Source: Streptomyces sp. DH24
GTDB taxonomy: Bacteria; Actinomycetota; Actinomycetes; Streptomycetales; Streptomycetaceae
Length of the DNA: 64,000 nucleotides
NCBI RefSeq assembly: GCF_029813775.1
Contig: NZ_JARVKW010000034.1
Coordinates: 1-64,000 of the forward strand
Direction: 5' to 3'
Part shown: positions 32,855 through 40,567 of the stretch, in pieces
How the letters are laid out: each line of letters opens with the position of its first letter
Position numbering within the stretch: position 1 is the first letter of the stretch
Notes under the pieces: generated by a model
Database searches by the model: none
What the model was told of the DNA's origin: nothing
Seen by the model: the letters and a program-made list of their open reading frames with translations, nothing else
Program-made: the position numbers and the translations under genes

Positions 32855-33499
32855 TCACCCCTCCCGCAGGGCCTTGGCCGGTGTGCCCTCGCCGGTCACC
32901 TCGACCCGCCCGGCCCGCACCGCGTCGACGACGCTCAACTCGCCGCGGGCGACGGCCGTGCACGTCCCGGTGTCCATCACGAGCCGGGCGTCGGGCTCGC
33001 GCGGGGCGGGCCCGACGCCGTACACGGCACCGTCCCCGGCGCCGACGTACAGGTGGAAGTCGCCTTCGTCCAGCCGCACTTCGACCAGGCCCTCGCCCTC
33101 CAGCTGCCGCAGCATCGGCAGCGCGAACCAGTGCGCGCGCACGGCGTCGGTCGGCCGCCGCTCCCCCAGACCGGCCTGCCCCCACCGCCCCAGCGCCTGC
33201 AGCACCGGCAGCAACTCCCGCCCCCGCGCTGTCAGTTCGTACACGTACGCGGCGCCGGGCGGCGGCAGCCTGCGCCGGGTGGCCAGCCCGTCCCGCTCCA
33301 TGTCCTTCAGCCGCGAGGCCAGTACGTCCGTGCTGACGCCCGGCAGGTCGGCGTGCAGGTCGGTGTAGCGCCGCGGACCGGCCAGGAGCTCGCGGACGAT
33401 CAGCAGGGTCCAGCGGTCGCCGACGGCGTCGAGCGCGCGGGCGGCGGAGCAGTACTGGTCGTAGCTTCTGCGGGGTGACATGCGACGCAGTCTAGACAT
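32855..33499 (-). CDS. HxlR-family transcriptional regulator with C-terminal domain
   Basis: A 214-residue regulator. The winged-helix HxlR domain is clear: RSYDQYCSAARALDAVGDRW, TLLIVRELLAGPRRYTDLHA, LPGVSTDVLASRLKDMERDG and the wing VYELTARGRELLPVLQALGRW. The ~90-residue C-terminal part (VRLDEGDFHLYVGAGDGAVY) may bind a ligand. Start is ATG 33499 or ATG 33481. It is divergent from an aminotransferase gene. The shared region holds two TTGG-N5-CCAA sites 21 bp apart, likely its operator. Confidence 0.9.
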   Translation of the reverse strand: MSRLRRMSPRRSYDQYCSAARALDAVGDRWTLLIVRELLAGPRRYTDLHADLPGVSTDVLASRLKDMERDGLATRRRLPPPGAAYVYELTARGRELLPVLQALGRWGQAGLGERRPTDAVRAHWFALPMLRQLEGEGLVEVRLDEGDFHLYVGAGDGAVYGVGPAPREPDARLVMDTGTCTAVARGELSVVDAVRAGRVEVTGEGTPAKALREG

Positions 33500-33503
33500 G
33501 TCG

Positions 33504-33537
33504 TTGGACTTTCCAAGCCGACACTTGGTAAAACCAA
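33504..33537. promoter_or_regulatory. tandem TTGG-N5-CCAA sites in the HxlR/aminotransferase divergent region
   Basis: TTGG-ACTTT-CCAA at 33504-33516 and TTGG-TAAAA-CCAA at 33525-33537 repeat at 21 bp, two helical turns. The second is part of the longer CTTGGTAAAACCAAG. Placement between divergent genes suggests binding by the adjacent HxlR protein. Confidence 0.5.
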
Positions 33538-33568
33538 GCAACACCAGTTGGCGGAGAGGCGGCGGCGC

Positions 33569-34777
33569 ATGGAGTTCCGGCAGTCGAGCAAGCTCAGCGA
33601 GGTCTGTTACGAGATCCGCGGCCCGGTGATCGAGCACGCCAACGCGCTGGAGGAGGCGGGCCACAGCGTGCTGCGCCTCAACACGGGGAACCCGGCGCTG
33701 TTCGGGTTCGAGGCGCCGGAGGAGATCCTCCAGGACATGATCCGCATGCTGCCGCGGGCGCACGGCTACACGGACTCGCGCGGCATCCTCCCGGCCCGCC
33801 GGGCGGTGGCCCAGCGCTACCAGACGCTCGGCCTGGAGGTGGACGTCGACGACGTGTTCCTGGGCAACGGCGTCTCGGAGCTCGTCTCGATGGCCGTGCA
33901 GGCCCTGCTGGAGGACGGCGACGAAATCCTGATCCCGGCCCCGGACTTCCCCCTGTGGACGGCGGTCACGACCCTGGCGGGCGGCAAGGCGGTCCACTAC
34001 CTCTGCGACGAACAGGCCGACTGGTACCCGGACCTGGACGACATGGCGTCGAAGATCACCGACCGCACGAAGGCCGTCGTGATCATCAACCCCAACAACC
34101 CGACGGGCGCGGTGTACCCGAAGGAGGTCCTGGAGGGCATCCTCGACCTCGCCCGCCGCCACGGCCTGATGGTCTTCGCCGACGAGATCTACGACCAGAT
34201 CCTCTACGACGACGCCGTGCACCACTCGACGGCGGCGCTCGCGCCCGACCTGGTCGTCCTCACCTTCTGCGGCCTGTCGAAGACGTACCGCGTGGCCGGC
34301 TTCCGCTCGGGCTGGCTCGTCGTCACGGGACCGAAGCAGCACGCGAAGGACTACCTGGAGGGCCTGACGATGCTGGCCTCCATGCGGCTGTGCGCCAACG
34401 CGCCCGCGCAGTACGCCATCCAGGCCGCGCTGGGCGGCCGCCAGTCCGTCCGCGAACTGACCGCACCGGGCGGCCGGCTGCACGAACAGCGGAACGTGGC
34501 CTGGGAGAAGCTCAACGAGATCCCCGGCGTGACGTGCGTGAAACCGAAGGGCGCCCTGTACGCCTTCCCGCGCCTGGACCCCGAGGTGCACAGGATCCAC
34601 GACGACGAGAAGTTCGTCCTGGACCTCCTGCTCCAGGAGAAGATCCAGGTGGTCCAGGGCACCGGCTTCAACTGGCCGGCCCCCGACCACTTCCGCATCC
34701 TCACGCTTCCCCACGCGGACGACCTGGAGACGGCGATCGGCCGGATCGGGCGCTTCCTGAGCGGGTACCGGCAGTGA
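33569..34777 (+). CDS. AlaA-type class I aminotransferase
   Basis: A 402-residue PLP aminotransferase, close to AlaA/YfbQ, the alanine-forming transaminase group. Typical parts are RLNTGNPALFGFEAPEEIL, the PNNPTG loop in VVIINPNNPTGAVYP, VFADEIYDQILYDD and the lysine in FCGLSKTYRVAGFRSGW. ATG 33569 follows GGAGAGG. It likely transfers amino groups between glutamate and pyruvate or a branched 2-oxo acid. The HxlR gene is divergent. Confidence 0.93.
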   Translation: MEFRQSSKLSEVCYEIRGPVIEHANALEEAGHSVLRLNTGNPALFGFEAPEEILQDMIRMLPRAHGYTDSRGILPARRAVAQRYQTLGLEVDVDDVFLGNGVSELVSMAVQALLEDGDEILIPAPDFPLWTAVTTLAGGKAVHYLCDEQADWYPDLDDMASKITDRTKAVVIINPNNPTGAVYPKEVLEGILDLARRHGLMVFADEIYDQILYDDAVHHSTAALAPDLVVLTFCGLSKTYRVAGFRSGWLVVTGPKQHAKDYLEGLTMLASMRLCANAPAQYAIQAALGGRQSVRELTAPGGRLHEQRNVAWEKLNEIPGVTCVKPKGALYAFPRLDPEVHRIHDDEKFVLDLLLQEKIQVVQGTGFNWPAPDHFRILTLPHADDLETAIGRIGRFLSGYRQ

Positions 34778-34815
34778 CCCGCGCGCGACTCCCGGGAAAT
34801 ACGGGGACATTCAGC

Positions 34816-34890
34816 TTTCAGTCATGAAAGTTTCCGCTGCCCCGGCCGCAGACTCCCCGGCAGCGCGGCCCGGCAGTGGACCAGACCACC
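34816..34890 (+). promoter_or_regulatory. lysozyme-1 upstream region with DasR-like box
   Basis: AGTGGACCAGACCACC (34875-34890) matches 13 of 16 positions of the DasR site AGTGGTCTAGACCACT. Upstream is the inverted element TTTCA-GTCA-TGAAA (about 34814-34829). The same two elements recur before lysozyme 2. TTTACA and TAACTA further down, 19 bases apart, are also shared. Confidence 0.5.
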
Positions 34891-35034
34891 AGCGAGGACC
34901 GAAGGGCCTTTACACGCGTAGATTCGGCATGCGTAACTAATGACGCGCGCACGACAAAACCCTGCACGGAACCCCCAGTGGCAACGGCCGGCGTCACCTC
35001 CTCTCCCCATCCCCCCTTGCGCCAGGAGGCAGCC

Positions 35035-35913
35035 ATGTTCTCGTTCCGCTCCCGTCTCTCCGGATTCCCCAGACGCACGGCGCTCGGCGCCGCGGTGGCG
35101 GCCCTCGCCCTGACGGCCACCGCCGCCGGCGGCGCGACCGCCGCGCCGCAGCCCGACAAGAACCCCGTCAAGGTCCGCCCGGGCGAGGCGTACATGGGCG
35201 TGGGCCAGCGCGTCCACGAGGGCGCCCCGGCCGGTGACTCCGGGCCGGGCACGCTGTCCCACACGGACGGCGTCCAGGGCATCGACGTCTCGCACTGGCA
35301 GGGCGCCATCAACTGGACCTCGGTGCGCAACGCGGGCATCCAGTTCGCCTGGATCAAGGCGACCGAGGGCACCAGCTACAAGGACGACCGGTTCAACACG
35401 AACTACACGAACGCCTACTACGCGGGCGTCATCCGGGGCGCGTACCACTTCGCGCGTCCCAACCTCTCCAGCGGAGCCGTCCAGGCGAACTACTTCGCCT
35501 CCAACGGCGGCGCCTGGTCGCGCGACAACCTGACCCTGCCGGGCGTCCTGGACATCGAGCACAACCCCTACGGGGCGATGTGCTACGGCCTGTCGACCAC
35601 GCAGATGCGCAGCTGGATCAACGACTTCTACAACACCTACAAGTCACGCACCAGCCGTGACGTGGTGATCTACACGACGGCCGGCTGGTGGAACACCTGC
35701 ACCGGCAACTGGACCGGCATGGGCGACAAGAGCCCGCTGTGGGCCGCGCACTGGACCACGAACCACTCCCCCACCATCCCGAACGGCTTCCCGTACTGGA
35801 CGGTGTGGCAGTACACCAGCACGGGCTCCGTCAGCGGGGTGTCCGGCAACGTGGACCGCAACAAGTTCAACGGCACCCGCGACCGGCTCCTGGCGCTGGC
35901 CAACAACACGTGA
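35035..35913 (+). CDS. secreted GH25 lysozyme 1 (N-acetylmuramidase)
   Basis: A 292-residue precursor. The signal peptide (RRTALGAAVAALALTATAAG, with twin Arg) is followed by a ~60-residue linker and a GH25 domain: GVQGIDVSHWQGAINWTSVR, FAWIKATEGTSYKDDRFNTN, GVIRGAYHFARPNLSS, GVLDIEHNPYGAMC with the catalytic Asp/Glu pair, and WTVWQYTSTGSVSGVSGNVD. It cuts the MurNAc-GlcNAc bond of peptidoglycan outside the cell. AGGAGG precedes ATG 35035. It is nearly identical in plan and length to the gene at 37170. Confidence 0.95.
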   Translation: MFSFRSRLSGFPRRTALGAAVAALALTATAAGGATAAPQPDKNPVKVRPGEAYMGVGQRVHEGAPAGDSGPGTLSHTDGVQGIDVSHWQGAINWTSVRNAGIQFAWIKATEGTSYKDDRFNTNYTNAYYAGVIRGAYHFARPNLSSGAVQANYFASNGGAWSRDNLTLPGVLDIEHNPYGAMCYGLSTTQMRSWINDFYNTYKSRTSRDVVIYTTAGWWNTCTGNWTGMGDKSPLWAAHWTTNHSPTIPNGFPYWTVWQYTSTGSVSGVSGNVDRNKFNGTRDRLLALANNT

Positions 35914-36133
35914 CGCCGTAGGGGCGTGAGCGCCGCCCCCTCCGGGACCCGGCCGGAGGAGGGCGGCGCCGTCGCGCCGTCCCGTCCGGGTGCCGCCACA
36001 CCCCACCTTGCCCCGGCGCCGTCACACCCCGCCTCGTCCTGGCGCCGCCACACCCCGTCCCGCCCCGGCGCTGTCACACCTCCGTCGTACGCTGCGCAGC
36101 AAGGTGACCACCCGTTCCGGGAAGGAGGCCGCC

Positions 36134-36778
36134 GTGGTGCGACCGCCCACCGCCGCTCAGCGGCGGATCATCGAGGGCGCCGATCCCGTCACCGGGAGGC
36201 TGAGGGGGAGCGACGCGCAGTTGGCCGCGCTGGTGAAGCGCGGGCTGGCCTTCCGGCATCCCCGGCCTCCGCACGACCACTTCCTGACGCCGGCCGGGCA
36301 CCGGCTGCGGGACGCCGGTGCCCGGGAGCAGGCGGACGAGCCGGAGGCACCCGGGGCTCCCGAGCCGGCCGACCGCGGCCCCTTCGTGGCCCGTGTCGGT
36401 GGCGAGGAGGACGCGGCGGCGCCCACCCCGGCCCGCCGCCGTGAGGTGCGAAGTGCCTGGCAAGGGCTGCTGGAGCTGCGGCGGATGACCAATCCGGACG
36501 GCTCCACCGACCGGCCCTGCGGCTGGGAGCGGACGCATCTGGTGCGGGCCGCGGCGCTCGCGCTGGAGGCGGCCGGGCACCGGCCCGCCGGACCGGACGG
36601 CGACGGCTACCGGGTGCGGGCGACGCCGCAGCCCGACTCCGTGGGCGTGCACGGGCCCGACGGCACGGCGCTGCGGGCCTGCGCGGCCACGCTGGAGGGG
36701 GCCGGATGGCAGGTCGGGGAGTACACCGACCCCCGGAGCCGGGAGCGCTATCTGCTGGCCTCGCCTCGTCGGGTGTGA
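36134..36778 (+). CDS. hypothetical protein between the two lysozyme genes
   Basis: A 214-residue protein I do not recognise. The N-terminal third has a small helical domain (TAAQRRIIEGADPVTGRLRG and LVKRGLAFRHPRPPHDHFLT) that looks like a winged or restriction-fold 'repeat' seen in Streptomyces replication-type proteins. A Glu/Ala/Pro-rich linker follows, then a second domain (TDRPCGWERTHLVRAAALAL). AAGGAGG lies six bases before GTG 36134, which decides the start. There is no signal peptide, so it is cytoplasmic and probably unrelated to the lysozymes. Confidence 0.7.
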   Translation: MVRPPTAAQRRIIEGADPVTGRLRGSDAQLAALVKRGLAFRHPRPPHDHFLTPAGHRLRDAGAREQADEPEAPGAPEPADRGPFVARVGGEEDAAAPTPARRREVRSAWQGLLELRRMTNPDGSTDRPCGWERTHLVRAAALALEAAGHRPAGPDGDGYRVRATPQPDSVGVHGPDGTALRACAATLEGAGWQVGEYTDPRSRERYLLASPRRV

Positions 36779-37169
36779 GGGGCGGCCTGCCGGGCCTCCG
36801 GACCCGCGAACTCGTCGCGGATGCCGGGGAGTACTTCCGCGTGCCGGCCGCCGACCCCGACCTCTTGGGCCTCTTCGGAGATTCCGCCCGGTACCGGGCC
36901 CGCACCGCCCCAAAGACGGCCCCCGGCAAGAGAACTGAAACCTACTCAGCTTTCACAACGCTGAAAGTTGTCGCCGCCCGGTTCCCAAGTCTCCAGGCCA
37001 TCTCCTCTTACAGTGGACCAGACCACCAGAGAGGCCTGGAGACTCTTTACATGCCTGGAGTCTACGTGCGTAACTAATGACGCGCGCACGTCAAGTTGAA
37101 CGATCTGCCCTGGTGGCAGCGGCCGACGTCACCTCCTTCCCCCATCCCCACATGCAGCAGGAGGAAGTC
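36779..37169 (+). promoter_or_regulatory. lysozyme-2 upstream region with DasR-like box (duplicated leader)
   Basis: AGTGGACCAGACCACC (37012-37027) is identical to the copy before lysozyme 1. TTTCA-CAACGC-TGAAA lies at about 36950-36966. TTTACA and TAACTA with 19 bases between them, and GCGTAACTAATGACGCGCGC, are shared word for word. The first 170 bases (36779-36945) hold nothing I recognise. Confidence 0.5.
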
Positions 37170-38048
37170 ATGTTCTCGCTCAACCGCCGGACCCCCCTCC
37201 GCAGACGGTCCGTCACAGCGGTCGCCGTACTGGGCGCCGCCCTCGCACTGACGGCCACCACCGCGCCCGGCGCGAATGCCGCGCCCAAGCCCGGCAAGGA
37301 CCGCGTCCACGTCCAGCCGGGTGAGGCGTACATGGGTGTGGGCCAGCGCGTACACGAGGGCGCCCCGGCCGAGGAGCCGTCCATGGGCGTCATGGCGCCG
37401 ACCGACGGCGTCCAGGGCATCGACGTCTCGCACTGGCAGGGCGCCATCAACTGGGGCTCGGTGCGCAACTCGGGCATCCAGTTCGCCTGGATCAAGGCCA
37501 CCGAGGGCACCACCTACAAGGACGACCGGTTCAGCGCCAACTACACGGGCGCCTACAACGCGGGCGTCATCCGCGGCGCGTACCACTTCGCGCGCCCCGA
37601 CGTCTCCAACGGCGCCACCCAGGCGAACTACTTCGCCTCCAGCGGCGGCGGCTGGTCGCGCGACAACCTGACGCTGCCGGGCGTGCTGGACATCGAGCAC
37701 AACCCCTACGGGGCGATGTGCTACGGCCTGTCCACGACGGCCATGCGCAGCTGGATCACGGACTTCTACAACACGTACAAGGCACGCACCAGCCGTGACG
37801 TGGTGATCTACACGACGGCCAGCTGGTGGAACACCTGCACCGGCAGCTGGAGCGGCATGGGCGGCAAGAGCCCGCTGTGGGCCGCGCACTGGGGCGCCTC
37901 CTCCCCCACCATCCCGGCCGGCTTCCCGACCTGGACGGTGTGGCAGTACACCAGCACCGGCTCGGTGCCGGGCGTCTCGGGCAACACCGACCGGAACCAG
38001 TTCAACGGTTCCCGCGACCGGCTCCTGGCGCTCGCCAACAACACCTGA
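37170..38048 (+). CDS. secreted GH25 lysozyme 2 (N-acetylmuramidase)
   Basis: A 292-residue precursor, the same length as lysozyme 1 and about 85% identical in the catalytic domain by eye. The signal peptide (AVAVLGAALALTATTAPGAN) and linker are more diverged. The GH25 signature GVQGIDVSHWQGAINWGSVR and the GVLDIEHNPYGAMC catalytic segment are intact. GAGGAAG precedes ATG 37170. The pair arose by tandem duplication that included the promoter region; the hypothetical gene lies between the copies. Confidence 0.95.
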   Translation: MFSLNRRTPLRRRSVTAVAVLGAALALTATTAPGANAAPKPGKDRVHVQPGEAYMGVGQRVHEGAPAEEPSMGVMAPTDGVQGIDVSHWQGAINWGSVRNSGIQFAWIKATEGTTYKDDRFSANYTGAYNAGVIRGAYHFARPDVSNGATQANYFASSGGGWSRDNLTLPGVLDIEHNPYGAMCYGLSTTAMRSWITDFYNTYKARTSRDVVIYTTASWWNTCTGSWSGMGGKSPLWAAHWGASSPTIPAGFPTWTVWQYTSTGSVPGVSGNTDRNQFNGSRDRLLALANNT

Positions 38049-38184
38049 CGCGCCGCGGCGCGTCGACGCCCGCGCCGCCCCCCTCTCCCCAGCACGCCAT
38101 CACGCGCTCGGGCCGCACGCCAGCCCGCCGGACGGCGCCCCCCCCCGCGACCCCCCCCCTCCCCACCCCCACCGAGGAGAGATC

Positions 38185-38844
38185 GTGAACGCCGAGAACG
38201 CTCTCCGGCGCCGCCTCCTGCTGGCCGCGACGGCCGGACTGGTCGCCGGCACCGCCCTGCCGGGCGCCGCCCACGCCGCGCAGACCCGGGCCGCCGCCCT
38301 CGAACCGGACATCGACTCCACCGCGGCCTGGGGCGCCCGCCCGCCCGCGGGCAGCATCAGCACCCTCCAGTACCGGCCGAGCAAGATCGTCATCCACCAC
38401 ACGGTGAGCGCCAACACCACCGACTTCTCCCGCGCCCAGGCGCACGCCCACGCCCACTGGGTGCAGAACCTGCACATGGACAAGAACGGGTGGGTGGACA
38501 CCGGCTACAACTTCCTGGTCAGCCGGGGCGGCTGGATCACCGAGGGACGGCACGGCAGCCTGCGCACCCTGACCGGCGGGACCACCTTCGTGCTCGGCTC
38601 CCACACGTCGGGGCAGAACAACTCGGCCATCGGCATCGCCAACGAGGGCTCCTACCACGACGGCGCCGTACCGCCCGGCGCCCAGTGGGACGTCCTGGTG
38701 CTCCTGTGCGCGTACGTGTGCTCCAAGTACCGCATCCCCGCCACGCAGATCTACGGTCACAAGGACTACGGCGACACGCTCTGCCCGGGGGTGTTCCACA
38801 GCATGCTGCCGCGGCTGCGCGAGGAGGTCGCGGGCCGGATGTGA
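38185..38844 (+). CDS. exported PGRP-type N-acetylmuramoyl-L-alanine amidase
   Basis: A 219-residue precursor with a Tat signal (LRRRLLLAATAGLVAGTALP) and a PGRP/amidase_2 domain: STAAWGARPPAGS, the zinc His in KIVIHHTVSANTTDF, GWVDTGYNFLVSRGGWITEG and the second zinc site IYGHKDYGDTLCPG. It cleaves the amide between MurNAc and the stem peptide. GTG 38185 follows GAGGAGAG. Two C-runs of nine lie shortly upstream. With the two lysozymes it forms a cell-wall lytic group. Confidence 0.93.
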   Translation: MNAENALRRRLLLAATAGLVAGTALPGAAHAAQTRAAALEPDIDSTAAWGARPPAGSISTLQYRPSKIVIHHTVSANTTDFSRAQAHAHAHWVQNLHMDKNGWVDTGYNFLVSRGGWITEGRHGSLRTLTGGTTFVLGSHTSGQNNSAIGIANEGSYHDGAVPPGAQWDVLVLLCAYVCSKYRIPATQIYGHKDYGDTLCPGVFHSMLPRLREEVAGRM

Positions 38845-38901
38845 CGGCGGGCCGGCCACCGCACGGTGCCGGTGCGGCGGTCCGGAATCGCCGGGAACGG
38901 C

Positions 38902-38940
38902 ACGATGCCCGGCCGGGCGGCTCCCCCGGCCGGGCATCGT
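38902..38940. terminator. 16-bp bidirectional terminator hairpin
   Basis: ACGATGCCCGGCCGGG (38902-38917) pairs perfectly with 38925-38940 over a 7-nt loop, and pairing continues outward with a 3-base bulge. It separates the convergent amidase and permease genes. Confidence 0.85.
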
Positions 38941-38946
38941 CGTGCC

Positions 38947-40332
38947 TCACGGCGTGGCCGGGGCCTTCACGCCGGTGATCTCCTCGCCCGCCTCCATCGG
39001 GTGGGTGACGTCGGCGGCTTCGCGGCTGCCGTTGCCGAGGTGGTTGAAGACGACGTTGAGGAGGACGGCCGCCACGCAGCCCGTGGAGATGCCGGAGTCG
39101 AGGACGATCTTCGCCGTCTCCGGGAACGCGTGGTAGAACTCCGGCGCCGTGATCGGGATGATGCCGACGGCCAGGGAGACCGCCACGATCAGGACGTTGT
39201 TGTCCTTGTCCAGGCCGGCCCGGACGAGGGTCTGGATGCCGCTCGCGGCGACCGACCCGAACAGGACGACGCCCGCGCCGCCGAGGACGGGACGCGGTAC
39301 GACGGCGATGAGCGACGCGGCGACCGGACACAGGCCCATCAGCACCAGGAAGCCGCCGCCTGCGGCGACGACGAACCGGCTGCGGATGCGGGTCATGGCG
39401 ACGAGGCCGATGTTCTGCGCGAAGGCGCTGCACATGAAGCCGTTGAACAGCGGGCTGATGGCCGAGCCGAGGGTGTCGGCGCGCAGGCCCGCGGCGATGG
39501 TCTTCTCGTCGGCGGGCCGGTCGACGATCTCGCCGAGGGCCAGCATGTCGGCGGTCGACTCGGTCATCGACACGACCATCACCACGCACATCGAGACGAT
39601 GGCGGCGATCTGGAACTGCGGGGCGCCGAAGTGGAACGGGGTCGGGAAGCCCACGATGTCCGCGTCCGTGACGGGGCTGAAGTCCGTGACGCCGAGGGGT
39701 ATCGCGAGCAGCGTGCCGGCGACGAGGCCGAGCAGGACGGCGATCTGCTTGACGAAGCCGCGGGTGAAGCGGCGCAGCAGCAGGACGACGCCGAGCGTGG
39801 CCGCGGCCAGACCGAGGTTGGTCGGTGAGCCGAAGTCGTCGGCCGCGGGGCTCGCGCCCTGGGCCCAGCCGAAGGCGACCGGCAGCAGGGACACACCGAT
39901 GAGCGTGATGACCGTGCCGGTGACGACCGGCGGGAAGAAGCGCACCGCCTTGCTGAAGAAGGGCGCCGCGAGGAAGCCGAGGAGTCCGGCGACGATGACC
40001 GCGCCGAAGATGACGGGCAGGGCGTCGGACTTGTCGTCGGTGGAGGCGACGATCGCGGTCATGGGGGCGACGCCGGCGAAGGTGACGCCGTTGACGAAGG
40101 GGAGTCGGGCTCCGATCTTCCAGATGCCCAGGGTCTGGAGGAAGGTGGCGAGTCCGGCGGTGAACAGGCAGGCGCCGGTCAGGAAGGTCAGTTCGGTGCC
40201 GGACAGGCCGATGGCCGCGCCGACGATCAGGGGTGGGGCGACGACTCCCGCGTACATGGCGGCCACATGCTGCAAGCCTGTGGTGGCCATCTTGAGTGCG
40301 GGGAGTTTCTCGTCAACTGGGTGGTCGGCCAC
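38947..40332 (-). CDS. NCS2-family urate/xanthine permease
   Basis: A 461-residue transporter of the nucleobase-cation-symporter-2 group with about 12-14 hydrophobic helices. Family signatures are GLQHVAAMYAGVVAPPLIVG, PFVNGVTFAGVAPM, FFPPVVTGTVITLIGVSLLP and the substrate motif SMTESTADMLALGEIV. The Gln/Glu arrangement resembles uric acid and xanthine transporters (UacT, PucK). It lies last in the purine-salvage array after 8-oxoguanine deaminase, so urate or xanthine import is likely. GTG 40332 is the start. Confidence 0.9.
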   Translation of the reverse strand: MADHPVDEKLPALKMATTGLQHVAAMYAGVVAPPLIVGAAIGLSGTELTFLTGACLFTAGLATFLQTLGIWKIGARLPFVNGVTFAGVAPMTAIVASTDDKSDALPVIFGAVIVAGLLGFLAAPFFSKAVRFFPPVVTGTVITLIGVSLLPVAFGWAQGASPAADDFGSPTNLGLAAATLGVVLLLRRFTRGFVKQIAVLLGLVAGTLLAIPLGVTDFSPVTDADIVGFPTPFHFGAPQFQIAAIVSMCVVMVVSMTESTADMLALGEIVDRPADEKTIAAGLRADTLGSAISPLFNGFMCSAFAQNIGLVAMTRIRSRFVVAAGGGFLVLMGLCPVAASLIAVVPRPVLGGAGVVLFGSVAASGIQTLVRAGLDKDNNVLIVAVSLAVGIIPITAPEFYHAFPETAKIVLDSGISTGCVAAVLLNVVFNHLGNGSREAADVTHPMEAGEEITGVKAPATP

Positions 40333-40437
40333 GGCGGCTTCCCTCCGGTCGGTTACACGTCGGCTCTGACGTGGGTGTCAAGGAGGCGGTGCGGGTGGTC
40401 GTGCGGGACCGGAATGCAGTGACGGTGGGACCGTTCC

Positions 40438-40530
40438 GGGGCACGCGCGTCCACGCGTGCCCCGGCACCGGCCGCCACGGACCCCGCTGGGGTCCACGGC
40501 TGCCGGCCGGGAGCCGTCCCTCCCGGCCGG
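40438..40530. terminator. tandem hairpins between 8-oxoguanine deaminase and the permease
   Basis: GGGGCACGCG/CGCGTGCCCC (40438-40463), a short GGACCCC/GGGGTCC stem near 40484, and CCGGCCGGGAG/CTCCCGGCCGG (40503-40530) follow one another in the 235-bp gap. The last is directly downstream of the deaminase stop. They suggest the permease has its own promoter or is expressed by read-through. Confidence 0.6.
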
Positions 40531-40567
40531 AGATCAAGTGCCTTGCGGCGATGTGGAGTTGTGCGGG

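Noticed and set aside
34890-35034. Cyclic-di-AMP (ydaO) riboswitch before the lysozyme genes
   Set aside because: Some Streptomyces wall-hydrolase genes have one, but the leader is too short and the conserved G-rich and A-rich core segments are absent.
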